In this document: in pieces, positions 1-8,383 of the stretch
Layout of the letters: every line of letters begins with the position of its first letter
How positions within the stretch are numbered: position 1 is the stretch's first letter
DNA from: Selenomonadales bacterium
Lineage (GTDB): Bacteria; Bacillota; UBA994
Reading direction: 5' to 3'
DNA: 64,000 nucleotides
Assembly: GCA_018335585.1 (NCBI GenBank)
Contig: JAGXRZ010000020.1
Location: 1 to 64,000 of the forward strand
The notes under the pieces: model-generated
The model's database searches: none
Seen by the model: only the letters and a program-made list of their open reading frames with translations
What the model was told of the DNA's origin: nothing
Program-made: the position numbers and the translations under genes

Positions 1-126
1 GCTGTGAGCGATGAGCTGTGAGCGATGAGCTGTGAGCGATGAGCTGTGAGCGATGAGCTGTGAGCGATGAGCTGTGAGCGATGAGCTGTGAGCGATGAGC
101 TGTGAGCGATGAGCTGTGGGCACTGA
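1..126. repeat. 14-bp tandem array (two fused heptamers)
   Basis: Eight exact copies of a 14-bp unit, GCTGTGAGCGATGA, fill 1-112; a ninth copy (113-126) has drifted. The unit is two related heptamers, GCTGTGA and GCGATGA, so the real period is 7 bp. The array runs to the left edge, so its full length is unknown. There are no spacers, so it is not a CRISPR array, and no gene signal is visible in it. Confidence 0.95.
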
Positions 127-282
127 GCAATCGTGAATCGTGAACTGCTGTGGGAGGGCTTCTCCCTTCCGCCGTAAGCTGTAAGCTGTAGGGTGGAAAG
201 GTTAAAGGTGTAAGGGGAACTAGGACACCGTTCCCTTACGGAGCACGGAGCACGGAGCACGGAGCACGACAGCACGCTCTCT
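127..282. repeat. Rest of heptamer repeat island A
   Basis: The array continues as other short tandem families: two copies of an ATCGTGA-type heptamer near 130-146, a TAAGCTG-type heptamer near 173-190, a purine-rich GGTNNAA-type stretch near 193-221, and four exact GGAGCAC copies at 240-267. The same families recur in the same order in the islands near 18.9-19.35, 39.15-39.4 and 47.0-47.2 kb. I see no promoter or open frame in this intergenic stretch apart from the downstream gene's ribosome binding site. Confidence 0.85.
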
Positions 283-316
283 TCGCTCTGGTTACTAAGT
301 ACAAGGAGGAGTAAGA

Positions 317-1177
317 ATGCTACGAACTAATCGCGACAAGTTGGTCTGCATCAGTGTACAGGGGGAGATAACTCACCCTAAGAGCACAGCGCCCTACCGC
401 ATCACTACGGAAGGGAATCCCGTTGTTCTGCCCGGTACGGGTGGCATTACCTACAGCCACAAAATCGGTGACAACTGCATGGACCTAGCAGGCGACCACG
501 TGGAGCCGGGCGTAACCACGCAGCGCAGTGTCGAAACCGAAAACAGCGGCTTTAACACGCTTGCCTGTGTGGGAAATACTGCTAAAGTGGTAAGCGGCGA
601 CGCCAAAGGTGCGCGCGGCATAGTAACTGGCATGCACGGCGGCTCGGAGCACGTGCTAATCTATTTTGACCAAGGCACGCTGGAGCAGTTGGCGATTGGC
701 GACAAGATTCTCGTCAAGGCCTGCGGGCAGGGCCTGCGTCTATTAGATTTTCCTATGATTAAAGTCATGAATCTTGACCCCGATTTGCTAGGAAAGATGG
801 GCCTTAAAGTAGCGGATGACGGTGTGCTGGAAGTGCCTGTGGCCGTGCAGGTGCCTGCGTACCTAATGGGTTCGGGACTTGGGAGCGTCACAGCCTACCG
901 TGGAGACTACGACATTTCGACGCATGACCAAGCAGCCTATGAGGCGTACAACTTAGGGAAGCTCCGCTTTGGCGACATAGTTGCCTTAATGGACTGCGAC
1001 ACCACCTACGGCAGGGGATACTTAGCAGGCGCGGTTACTATCGGCGTCGTCGTGCACTCAAACTGCGTCCTGTCTGGGCACGGACCCGGAGTAAGCACGC
1101 TTCTGACGTGTAAAGAAGCGACAATTCGTCCGGTCCTTGCAGAGAGAGCTAACATTGCAGACTACTTAGGCGTATAG
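317..1177 (+). CDS. DUF4438 domain-containing protein
   Basis: 286 residues, recognised as the DUF4438 family, a soluble bacterial/archaeal protein of unknown function. The ATG follows GGAGGAG at a good distance. Visible features are a Gly-rich N-terminal half (GTGGITYSHKIGDN near 41-54), an AKGARGIVTG segment near 96-105, and a C-terminal part with Asp/Cys/Gly-rich turns (ALMDCDTTYGRGYLAG). There is no signal peptide or membrane segment. It lies 11 bases upstream of a metallo-beta-lactamase gene and is probably cotranscribed with it. Family assignment is from memory of the conserved pattern; no reaction can be assigned. Confidence 0.8.
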   Translation: MLRTNRDKLVCISVQGEITHPKSTAPYRITTEGNPVVLPGTGGITYSHKIGDNCMDLAGDHVEPGVTTQRSVETENSGFNTLACVGNTAKVVSGDAKGARGIVTGMHGGSEHVLIYFDQGTLEQLAIGDKILVKACGQGLRLLDFPMIKVMNLDPDLLGKMGLKVADDGVLEVPVAVQVPAYLMGSGLGSVTAYRGDYDISTHDQAAYEAYNLGKLRFGDIVALMDCDTTYGRGYLAGAVTIGVVVHSNCVLSGHGPGVSTLLTCKEATIRPVLAERANIADYLGV

Positions 1178-1188
1178 GAGAGAGAGCA

Positions 1189-2523
1189 GTGCAGGAAACC
1201 GCCACCTGTCTAAAGTTCTGGGCCGGGCTCACAAATATCGGGGGGACAGTCATCTCCGTGGAGCACGGCCCTTACCGCTTGGTGTTTGATTTTGGCTTAA
1301 GCTACGCCCCGGGAAACATCGCGAGCGACAAACAAGTACGTTTGCGCCCCGGACGACTCGTACACGACTACCTGTGCCTAGATATGGTCGCGCCCTTACC
1401 CGGCGTCTACCGCAGTAAGGATCTCTACGATTCCCCGCACATCTTATCGGCGGCGGAGAGCCCATGGCAGACAATTGTCCTCATCTCCCATTTGCACCTT
1501 GACCATATGGGTGCAATGGGATTAGTTGACGAGAGCATCCCGATTTATCTTACCGCAGAGTCCTTGGAACTGTACCAAGCGCTCAGTGCGATTGGCGAGG
1601 GCGTGGACGGCGCGAGGGAATATAGCGCCTGTCAGTTTGGTGTACCCCTAACGCACGGCCCTTTCGTAGTTACACCGCTTCGCGTGGACCACGACATCAG
1701 TGGCGCGTGTTCGTTTCACATTCGCACACCCCATGGCAACCTCCTCTACACGGGGGATTATCGCCTCTACGGCACAGTGCCGCCTATATCGCCGCATTGG
1801 CTCAAGCAGGCCGAGGGTCTGGGGGTGGATGTGCTTATTTCCGAGGGGACGACATTGCGTGCGCCTGCAGAAGGAGAGAGCGTAAGAATCGCGGGAGACG
1901 GTACCTTGCCTGATACACTGACGACAGAAGACATGCTGCCGGAGAAACTGCGCATAATCCTAAGCAACACAGAGCTGGCATTCTTTAATATTTACCACCG
2001 CAATTTGCGGCGACTTGCCATGATTCTTGATGCCGGCAAGGCCACCGCTCGCACCGTGGTCTTGGAGCCCGAAACTGCGTATCTGGCACGTATGCTACTA
2101 GCACGCGGGGATTTTCTTGAGACTACGGAAGTCTCTGCGTCTCTAGTCAGGGAAAACCCGGCGCAGTATCTAATTCAGAACAGCTACCGCAACTGCCTCG
2201 CACTACTAGACTACGCTGGTCTTGGCGGCAGCTACCTGCATTCAAATGGTACGCCGCTCGGCGAATTCGACCCGGCTTACGCGAGGCTTCGCGCACTTAT
2301 TGACAGATGCGGGCTCGCATTTCACTATGTCGGCGCTACCGGACACGCCATCCCCGAGCACCTGCAGTACGTGGCGGATACCTTAGCGCCCAAGGTGCTG
2401 GTGCCTTTGCACAGCTTCTGTCCAGAGAGGCTTACGGCTGCCAAAGGGCAGCGCATACTGCCTGAGCGCGGCACAGCTTATCGCCTAGACGAAGGGTTGT
2501 TACACGTTGTGCCGCTGGCTTAA
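1189..2523 (+). CDS. MBL-fold metallohydrolase, RNase J/beta-CASP-like
   Basis: 444 residues from a GTG start closely following the DUF4438 stop, with GGAGAG just upstream. The metal-binding motif HLHLDH is at 101-106, a further His is at 168 (VDHD) and Asp190 is in TGDYR. The C-terminal part has a GHAIPEHL...PLHSFCPE arrangement like the final His motifs of beta-CASP nucleases such as RNase J. That suggests a two-zinc hydrolase acting on phosphodiesters, possibly RNA. A canonical RNase J C-terminal domain is not obvious, and the extra 1-95 region is unusual. Cytoplasmic, as there is no signal peptide. Substrate unknown. Confidence 0.75.
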   Translation: MQETATCLKFWAGLTNIGGTVISVEHGPYRLVFDFGLSYAPGNIASDKQVRLRPGRLVHDYLCLDMVAPLPGVYRSKDLYDSPHILSAAESPWQTIVLISHLHLDHMGAMGLVDESIPIYLTAESLELYQALSAIGEGVDGAREYSACQFGVPLTHGPFVVTPLRVDHDISGACSFHIRTPHGNLLYTGDYRLYGTVPPISPHWLKQAEGLGVDVLISEGTTLRAPAEGESVRIAGDGTLPDTLTTEDMLPEKLRIILSNTELAFFNIYHRNLRRLAMILDAGKATARTVVLEPETAYLARMLLARGDFLETTEVSASLVRENPAQYLIQNSYRNCLALLDYAGLGGSYLHSNGTPLGEFDPAYARLRALIDRCGLAFHYVGATGHAIPEHLQYVADTLAPKVLVPLHSFCPERLTAAKGQRILPERGTAYRLDEGLLHVVPLA

Positions 2524-2542
2524 CGCAAAGTTAACGTATTTT

Positions 2543-2573
2543 TTACGTTTTTTTGCCGCGGACAAGCTATAAT
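2543..2573 (+). promoter_or_regulatory. Candidate promoter of the stalk/SBP gene
   Basis: A perfect TATAAT lies at 2568-2573 behind an A/T-rich stretch. The best -35 is only TTTACG at 2543-2548 with a long 19-base spacer. It lies about 70 bases before the TTG start of the downstream gene. Confidence 0.45.
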
Positions 2574-2644
2574 ATTGGTGTCGATGTGAGTCTGTAACCC
2601 CGGATTCACGTACATAGCACTATATTTATTAGGGAGGAAATGCT

Positions 2645-4615
2645 TTGCGAAAAATCATCATCCTTGTGGCGCTGGTCGCTCTCCTGTTACCCCTTGCGGA
2701 ACTAGGTGAGGTATCTGCGCAAGCACATCCCATCAGAATCACCCTTAACGGCAGGCAGCTAGCAACCGATGTTGCCCCGATTATTCGCAACGGGCGCACG
2801 CTCGTACCCTTCCGCGCGATTTTTGAAGCGCTCGGAGCTAGAGTCACCTGGGACGAAGCAACTAACACTGTGGCCGGTTACAGGGGTCGTCAAGCCATTA
2901 TTCTGGAGCTAGGCAGCACTACCGCCTGGGTAAACGGCCCTGCGGTAAGGCTCGACGTCGCTCCACAGGCAGTGAACGGGCGTACAATGGTACCGCTGCG
3001 TTTTGTTGCCGAGCGTTTGGGCGCACAGGTAGAATGGGTTGACGCTACTCGCACCGTGGCAATTAATGCTACCTTGCCGGTATTGCCACAGGTAGGCGGG
3101 ACGATTACGCATGGCCGTATTGCCGATGCCACCATCCTAAATCCCATCCTTGCTAACGACGTAGACTCCAATTTCACCTTAGCCCGCACTAACGTCGGCG
3201 TAATTCGTCGCGATGAGAACGGTGAGTTAATCAACGCACTTGCCGACAGATGGCAATGGAACGCGCAGACGCGCACCTGGCGTTTTTGGCTTCGTCCAGG
3301 TCTGGTTTGGCACGACGGGCGCCCACTGACCGCTAGAGATGTGAAGTTCACAATCGATGCCATCTTGCACCCCGATTATACCGGGCGCCGCCGGGGGGAC
3401 TTTGTTTCGGTATCTAATGTTACCGTGGTCAGCGACCACATCGTCGACATCACTCTCTCTACGGAAGATGCCACCTTCCTTGGCCGGATGACCATGGGCC
3501 TTATTCCGCAGCACGTGTTTGAAGGCACGGCTATTCGTGACATGGCTGCGCACAGCTATAGCCAAAATCCTATCGGTGCCGGACCCTACAGGTTTGTACG
3601 CTGGGTTCGCGGTCAGTTTATTGAGCTTGCTCGCAACCCGAACTGGCACCTAGACGGGCCCTTTATTGAGCGTGTTGTGATTAGGGCCTACCCCGACTCT
3701 AACGTGCTGCATGCCGCTTGGGAAGCAGGCGACATCGATTGGGGCGCAGCCGTACCTAGCGACATTATCCCCGCAGTTCTCAATCGCATGCGCGACCGGG
3801 CTAGATTCTTTGAAATCCCGGCTATCTTTGGTTACGATTACGTGGGGCTTAATCTCACCAATCCAATGCTCGCTGATATTCGTGTGCGCCAGGCCCTCAT
3901 GTACGGCATTGACCGCCCGGCCATTGTGAGGACTGTCTTTGACGGCCGCGCCAATGTGGTGCACGGGCACTTGGTTCCCTCGCACTGGGCACATAACCCC
4001 AATCTCTACACCTATCCGCATAATCGCTTAAAGGCAATCGACCTCTTGCGCCAGGCCGGCTTTACCACCGTAGGTCGCGACGGCATACGTACTAACGCCG
4101 CCGGACAACGCCTGTCCTTCCGCTTTCTTATCCGCACAGGTATCCCCGAGCGCCATGACACACTGGCGATGTTACAGAGCTACTGGCGTCTCATTGGGAT
4201 TGAGATTATCCCCGAAGTTCTAGAATGGTCAGTTCTCGTGGAAAGGCTTAACACCGTAAACTTCGACATGAACATCATGGGCTGGAGCTTTGCCGAAGAC
4301 CCCGATTCGTTCACAATCTTCCACTCGAGTCAAGGAAGAGATCCGGCCACGGGCCGCAATGTTGGCATGAACAATATGCAGCTTAATGATGCCGAAGTCG
4401 ACCGCCTGATTATGCTTGGCCGAACCACCATAGACGAAACTGCGCGCCGAGCGATTTACCAGCAGCTCGAGGTGCGTTTGAATGAAGTGCTGCCATACGT
4501 GTTCCTACACTCCCGCAATGGGATTGTCGGCGTCCACAACCGCATTCAAGGAGGCGTCGTCGGTTCTCGCGGCCTAACCTTCCCCGAAACTTTATTTATT
4601 GCTCCCGGTAGATAA
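2645..4615 (+). CDS. Stalk-domain/family 5 extracellular solute-binding fusion protein
   Basis: 656 residues from a TTG start eight bases after GGAGG. Residues 1-26 form a Sec signal peptide ending near SAQA, with no lipobox Cys. Residues about 28-140 hold two copies of the copper amine oxidase-like N-terminal (stalk) domain, seen from the repeated VNGRTMVPLRF-type motif. Residues about 155-650 are a family 5 (DppA/OppA-like) solute-binding protein (RPGLVWHDGRPLTARDVKFT; DIRVRQALMYGIDR), usually binding peptides, sometimes nickel. The stalk domain would replace the usual lipid anchor. No permease or ATPase genes adjoin, so it must work with a transporter encoded elsewhere or act as a peptide scavenger. 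Confidence 0.85.
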   Translation: MRKIIILVALVALLLPLAELGEVSAQAHPIRITLNGRQLATDVAPIIRNGRTLVPFRAIFEALGARVTWDEATNTVAGYRGRQAIILELGSTTAWVNGPAVRLDVAPQAVNGRTMVPLRFVAERLGAQVEWVDATRTVAINATLPVLPQVGGTITHGRIADATILNPILANDVDSNFTLARTNVGVIRRDENGELINALADRWQWNAQTRTWRFWLRPGLVWHDGRPLTARDVKFTIDAILHPDYTGRRRGDFVSVSNVTVVSDHIVDITLSTEDATFLGRMTMGLIPQHVFEGTAIRDMAAHSYSQNPIGAGPYRFVRWVRGQFIELARNPNWHLDGPFIERVVIRAYPDSNVLHAAWEAGDIDWGAAVPSDIIPAVLNRMRDRARFFEIPAIFGYDYVGLNLTNPMLADIRVRQALMYGIDRPAIVRTVFDGRANVVHGHLVPSHWAHNPNLYTYPHNRLKAIDLLRQAGFTTVGRDGIRTNAAGQRLSFRFLIRTGIPERHDTLAMLQSYWRLIGIEIIPEVLEWSVLVERLNTVNFDMNIMGWSFAEDPDSFTIFHSSQGRDPATGRNVGMNNMQLNDAEVDRLIMLGRTTIDETARRAIYQQLEVRLNEVLPYVFLHSRNGIVGVHNRIQGGVVGSRGLTFPETLFIAPGR

Positions 4616-4632
4616 GCCTATCAGATGCAGAC

Positions 4633-4668
4633 AAAGGGCTGTCCCCGCTAGGCGAGGACAGCCCTTTC
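4633..4668. terminator. Bidirectional terminator
   Basis: A 12-bp inverted repeat, AAAGGGCTGTCC (4633-4644) with its complement at 4656-4667, lies between the convergent stops of the binding-protein gene and mgtE. The AAA/TTT at the stem ends gives short U tracts in both directions. Confidence 0.8.
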
Positions 4669-4677
4669 GTTCGACAA

Positions 4678-6024
4678 CTAGACAACTATGCCTAGGAAGT
4701 ATGCGGCGACCGCAAAGTAAATCAGGAGTCCGACCACGTCGACCATCGTCGTAATAAATGGACTAGAGAGGATGGAGGGGTCAATCTTGATTCGCCTAAG
4801 CACTAGAGGGAGCAACGCTCCGGTAAGTACAGCCAGCAAAATTACCAGGAGTAAAGACAAGGACACGGTCATGGCCAGGGTAACGGATTCGCCCATCATC
4901 AGCGCGCGGCCGTAACCGATTAGACCGATAGTAGTACCGAGCATCAGACCCATGGCAAGTTCGGTGGTGGCGATTTTCAGCCAGTGGCGGTAGTCAATCT
5001 CACCGATGGCCATGCCGCGTATGACTAGCGTGGCGGCTTGCGTCCCCGCATTGCCTCCGGCCGCAATCAACATCGGGATGAAAAAGTTTAGGCCCATCAT
5101 AGTCTCGAGGACAACCTCATAGCGCTGCATAATGGCGCTAGTGACCGCTAGGAGAAGTGCTAGAGCTACTAACCATTTGACGCGCTTTGTGTACATAGAT
5201 AGAATGGGGACGCTCAAGTAGGGTTCTTCTAACGGTTGGCTACCACCTAGCATGGAGATATCTTCAGTGGCCTCTTCGCTAAGGACATCGAGCACGTCGT
5301 CAATCGTGACGAGGCCGAGAATGTTGCAGTGTTGGTCAACTACGGGTAAGGCCAGGAAGTCGTACTTACTGAGTAACCGCGCAACTTCCTCCTGGTCGGT
5401 GGCAGGGGACACCGTAATCACGTTGTCTTCCATTATTTCCTTAAGCGTCGCCTGAGGAGGGGCGAGGATAAGCTCGCGCAGGCTAACCACACCTACGAGC
5501 GTGTGCTGCAGTGTCACATAGACATAGTAGACGCTTTCACTGCTTGAAGCGTTTTCGCGGATTGCGGCAATGGCATCGTCTACGGTGCGGTCCTGTTCGA
5601 GCGCAAGATACTCTTTGATCATCAAGCCGCCAGCGCTACTCTCCGGGTAGACGAGCAGCTCGCGAATCTCCTGTGCATCCTTATGCGGCATGAGGCTCAG
5701 GACGGCCTTGGCCTGCTCAGGGTGGAGCTCGCCCACGAAGTCGGCGATGTCGTCCGAATACATCTCGCCAAGTATCTGTTTGGCTCTGGATGTCCCCAAG
5801 GCGTTGAGCAGAGGTTTCTGGTCGCGCGGTTCAAGGTGCTCAAACACCCGCGCACCCAAATCCGACGATAGGCGGGCGAAAACAGCGATGCGGTCGTCCT
5901 GTTCTAGAAGTAAAATAATCTCCGCTATATCCGCCGGCAGGAGGTCGGCAAGCAAAGTGTCTAGTTCAGGCGAGGCAATTAGCGCCTTAATCTCTGTGAG
6001 TGTGATGTGTTGTTGCCATGTCAA
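4678..6024 (-). CDS. mgtE: Magnesium transporter MgtE
   Basis: 448 residues: an N-terminal MgtE helical domain (about 1-130, including the SDDIADFVGELHPEQA stretch), a CBS pair (about 135-250, which senses Mg2+ and gates the pore in this family), and a C-terminal membrane domain with five predicted helices from about 285 on, containing AAGGNAGTQAATL typical of the pore. It mediates Mg2+ entry. The start is TTG at 6024, six bases after GGAGGG; this Shine-Dalgarno can be sequestered by the leader described separately. It is monocistronic and faces the upstream gene at a shared terminator. Confidence 0.95.
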   Translation of the reverse strand: MTWQQHITLTEIKALIASPELDTLLADLLPADIAEIILLLEQDDRIAVFARLSSDLGARVFEHLEPRDQKPLLNALGTSRAKQILGEMYSDDIADFVGELHPEQAKAVLSLMPHKDAQEIRELLVYPESSAGGLMIKEYLALEQDRTVDDAIAAIRENASSSESVYYVYVTLQHTLVGVVSLRELILAPPQATLKEIMEDNVITVSPATDQEEVARLLSKYDFLALPVVDQHCNILGLVTIDDVLDVLSEEATEDISMLGGSQPLEEPYLSVPILSMYTKRVKWLVALALLLAVTSAIMQRYEVVLETMMGLNFFIPMLIAAGGNAGTQAATLVIRGMAIGEIDYRHWLKIATTELAMGLMLGTTIGLIGYGRALMMGESVTLAMTVSLSLLLVILLAVLTGALLPLVLRRIKIDPSILSSPFITTMVDVVGLLIYFAVAAYFLGIVV

Positions 6025-6159
6025 AATAAACCCTCCTTAGTCAGTTTCGGAGGGTCCAGTACCGCTAGCGGCGGTTAGTGGACCCCAAATGTTACGCAGG
6101 CCTTCAGGCCAACTACCGTCTCCGTCCACCGAACCACCACCTTTCGCTAACCCAGTATA
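6025..6159 (-). promoter_or_regulatory. mgtE leader with mutually exclusive helices (riboswitch-like)
   Basis: On the minus strand a TATACT -10 (6154-6159) precedes a leader of about 120 bases. A long helix pairs 6124-6138 with 6070-6083 (7 bp, including one G-U, plus 6 bp, with a small internal loop), closing a domain with a GGCC-TGAA-GGCC hairpin. The inner strand of that helix overlaps GGGTCCA (6079-6085), which can instead pair with TGGACCC (6052-6058). That strand overlaps ACCCTCC (6049-6055), which is perfectly complementary to the mgtE Shine-Dalgarno (6030-6036). If the outer helix forms, the Shine-Dalgarno is hidden. I do not recognise an M-box consensus. Confidence 0.6.
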
Positions 6160-6235
6160 GCACCATCATGCGGAGTCGGCTAGACAAGTGACAAGCCGTG
6201 TGATAAAAATATGTATACGACAGGAGGATTTATCT

Positions 6236-6985
6236 GTGCACATACTTGTCACTAACGACGACGGCATTCTTGCCCCCGGTATTCGCGCTCTGTCAGCCGC
6301 GCTTTCCCGCCTAGGTGATGTTACTATCGTCGCGCCGGATCGTGAACGCAGCGCCACCGGCCACGCCATTACTGTTCACTCTCCGCTGCGCGTCAAGCAT
6401 ATTACAGGTCTCCCCGCTACGGCCGCCTATGCCGTCAATGGGACGCCCGCCGACTGCGTAAAACTAGCACTTGAAGGCCTTAAGATTGAGAAGCCTGACT
6501 TAGTGGTGTCTGGCGTTAATCGCGGCCCCAATCTAGGTACCGATGTATTGTATTCGGGTACGGTCTCAGCGGCGATTGAGGCCGCGCTGCTTGGGTTACC
6601 TGCCATTGCTGTCTCCCTGGCTGATTTCCGCGAGACTGACTACGAAGACGCGGCCGACTTTGCTGCGCAAATAGCCGCGCGTTGGCAGCATAGGCGTCTC
6701 CCGCCTGACACTTTGCTCAACGTGAATTGGCCGCGTGAGCGAGCACGCGGCGTAAAGATTACTTTTCTTGGCCAGAGAAGGTACGAAAACATCTTCGATT
6801 TGCGCACCGACCCTTGGGGACGCGAGTATTATTGGCTAGGCGGAGCCGCCATCAACGACGAGACCCCGGAAAGTGACGTGTGGGCCGTCGAAAACGGTTA
6901 TGCGTCTGTAACACCCATACACTTTGACCTGACAAACTATCGCCTAATCTCCGAAGTGGAGAGCTGGAAAATAGGCCTTGAGTAA
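6236..6985 (+). CDS. surE: 5'/3'-nucleotidase SurE
   Basis: 249 residues from the GTG at 6236, chosen because AGGAGG lies just upstream and the protein then begins HILVTNDDG, the family's N-terminus; a longer reading frame opens at 6188 without support. The metal site includes D8-D9, Ser in VSGVNRG and Asn in RGPNLGTDVLYSGT. SurE removes phosphate from nucleoside 5'- and 3'-monophosphates and short polyphosphates in the cytoplasm. It is monocistronic, with its own terminator. Confidence 0.95.
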   Translation: MHILVTNDDGILAPGIRALSAALSRLGDVTIVAPDRERSATGHAITVHSPLRVKHITGLPATAAYAVNGTPADCVKLALEGLKIEKPDLVVSGVNRGPNLGTDVLYSGTVSAAIEAALLGLPAIAVSLADFRETDYEDAADFAAQIAARWQHRRLPPDTLLNVNWPRERARGVKITFLGQRRYENIFDLRTDPWGREYYWLGGAAINDETPESDVWAVENGYASVTPIHFDLTNYRLISEVESWKIGLE

Positions 6986-6994
6986 TGAGGAACG

Positions 6995-7027
6995 AGCCCG
7001 TGGCATAACGCCACGGGCTGTTGACTT
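6995..7027 (+). terminator. surE terminator
   Basis: AGCCCGTGGC (6995-7004), loop ATAAC, and the perfect complement at 7010-7019, followed by TTGACTTTTT. Confidence 0.85.
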
Positions 7028-7037
7028 TTTGCGGGGG

Positions 7038-7202
7038 TTATTTGCCACGCTTCACATGTCGGTGGTGCGGTGGTCGCTGTTGCTTAACTGCGTTGCGCCT
7101 GCAGTCGGTGCAGTCGCTCTGTTCGATTACCCCTAGCTCCTCGGCCACTTCAAACTTGAACTTCTCAACTGCGTCCTTGGTATGGGAGTCCTTGCCCTTC
7201 AC
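7038..7202 (-). CDS. Small acid-soluble spore protein, alpha/beta-type-like
   Basis: 54 residues from a GTG at 7202 preceded by GAGGTG. The core AVEKFKFEVAEELGV (residues 11-25) matches the first conserved helix of alpha/beta-type small acid-soluble spore proteins (usually LDQMKYEIAQEFGV). The remainder, with an unusual CTDC pair and a His/Arg/Lys-rich tail, replaces the second conserved motif. These proteins coat spore DNA. A frame extends upstream to 7313, but the ribosome binding site favours the short form. It lies between convergent surE and a divergent peptidase operon. The family call rests on one motif; endospore formation is inferred. Confidence 0.65.
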   Translation of the reverse strand: MKGKDSHTKDAVEKFKFEVAEELGVIEQSDCTDCRRNAVKQQRPPHHRHVKRGK

Positions 7203-7330
7203 GTCTGTCACCTCGATTCGCTTTAGTGTGTGTAGTGACGCGCGCGATAATACTTTCGTGAGCAGGAAGTTTGACCTAGGTGTCGAATAGAGACGGGGGA
7301 CGCAGTGACGCACAAGAAGGAGGGGGCATT

Positions 7331-8383
7331 CTGGACACCAAGGAATTTCTCAAACGGATGGTTGAAGCAACGGGAGTTTCAGGCTATGAAGACTCGGTGG
7401 GGAATATCATCCGCGAAGTCTTAGGTACAGCGGCAGACGAGGTTACAGGCGACACTCTCGGTAACGTCATAGCCCTAAAGCGAGGAGAGGGCGAGAACCG
7501 ACCAAAAGTTATGCTGGCTTCACACATGGACGAGATTGGGCTGATGGTCACCAAAATTGAGGAAAAGGGCTTCTTGCGTTTCACCTCCATTGGCGGTGTA
7601 GATCAGCGCACGTTGGTGGCACAAGAAGTACGGGTGCACGGCCGGCGAGATTTAATCGGCATTATCGGCATGAAGCCGCCTCACCTCCTGACCCCTGAGG
7701 AAGGCAATGCCGCGATTAAGATGCAGGATATGGTGATAGACCTTGGCCTCACGGAACCGGAGGTCAAGGAGGCGATTGCGGTTGGCGACTTAGTCACGAT
7801 TAACCGCAATTTTATCTCGCTCAGCGGCGATTTCGCAGCCGCGAAAGCAATGGATGACCGCGCGGCTGTGGCAGCTATGCACTATTGTCTGCTTGAGCTT
7901 AAGCGCATGCGCCACACCGCCGATGTCTACGCTGTCGCTACCGTACAGGAGGAGGTAGGCGCAAGGGGAGCCCTAGTGAGCTCTTACCACATTATGCCAG
8001 ACATCGGGATAGCCATAGACGTTTGCCATGGCGAGATGCCCGGCGTACCGGAACAAGACACTGCCCCGCTAGGCAAGGGGCCGAATCTGGCCCTAGGCGC
8101 TAACATTCACCCGAAGCTATTTGAGAGACTGTCTGAGCTCGCGCGGGAGCACAACATTCCTTTTACACTTGACCCTGTCCCGGGTCCTACGGGCACGGAC
8201 GCGTGGGTAATGCAGGTGACACGCTCCGGCATTCCCACCGCACTGGTGTCGCTGCCGCTTAGATATATGCATACGTCAGTGGAAACGTTGTCAATTGGGG
8301 ATATAAAGCTCGTCGGCCGTTTACTGGCCCTCTTTGTGGCTAGCGTCGACCGGGAGTTCGTGGAGGGGCTACTATGTTATTAA
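7331..8383 (+). CDS. M42 family metallopeptidase, paralogue 1
   Basis: About 350 residues. M42 enzymes are cytoplasmic aminopeptidases (glutamyl aminopeptidase/tetrahedral TET type) with two metal ions. Visible ligands: His in SHMDEIG, Asp in KAMDDRAA, the catalytic Glu pair in QEEVG, Asp in AIDVCHG and a C-terminal His in MHTSVE. The start is uncertain: a GTG at 7280 opens the frame but lacks a ribosome binding site, while AAGGAGG at 7316-7322 points to CTG at 7331, giving LDTKEFLKRM, which matches the usual family N-terminus. First of three tandem paralogues. Confidence 0.85.
   Translation: MDTKEFLKRMVEATGVSGYEDSVGNIIREVLGTAADEVTGDTLGNVIALKRGEGENRPKVMLASHMDEIGLMVTKIEEKGFLRFTSIGGVDQRTLVAQEVRVHGRRDLIGIIGMKPPHLLTPEEGNAAIKMQDMVIDLGLTEPEVKEAIAVGDLVTINRNFISLSGDFAAAKAMDDRAAVAAMHYCLLELKRMRHTADVYAVATVQEEVGARGALVSSYHIMPDIGIAIDVCHGEMPGVPEQDTAPLGKGPNLALGANIHPKLFERLSELAREHNIPFTLDPVPGPTGTDAWVMQVTRSGIPTALVSLPLRYMHTSVETLSIGDIKLVGRLLALFVASVDREFVEGLLCY

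Noticed and set aside
1-126. CRISPR array
   Set aside because: Units are contiguous 14-bp copies without spacers, and there are no cas genes.
6025-6159. M-box (ykoK) magnesium riboswitch
   Set aside because: The leader is switch-like, but I cannot find the conserved M-box core; calling it an M-box would rest on the gene alone.
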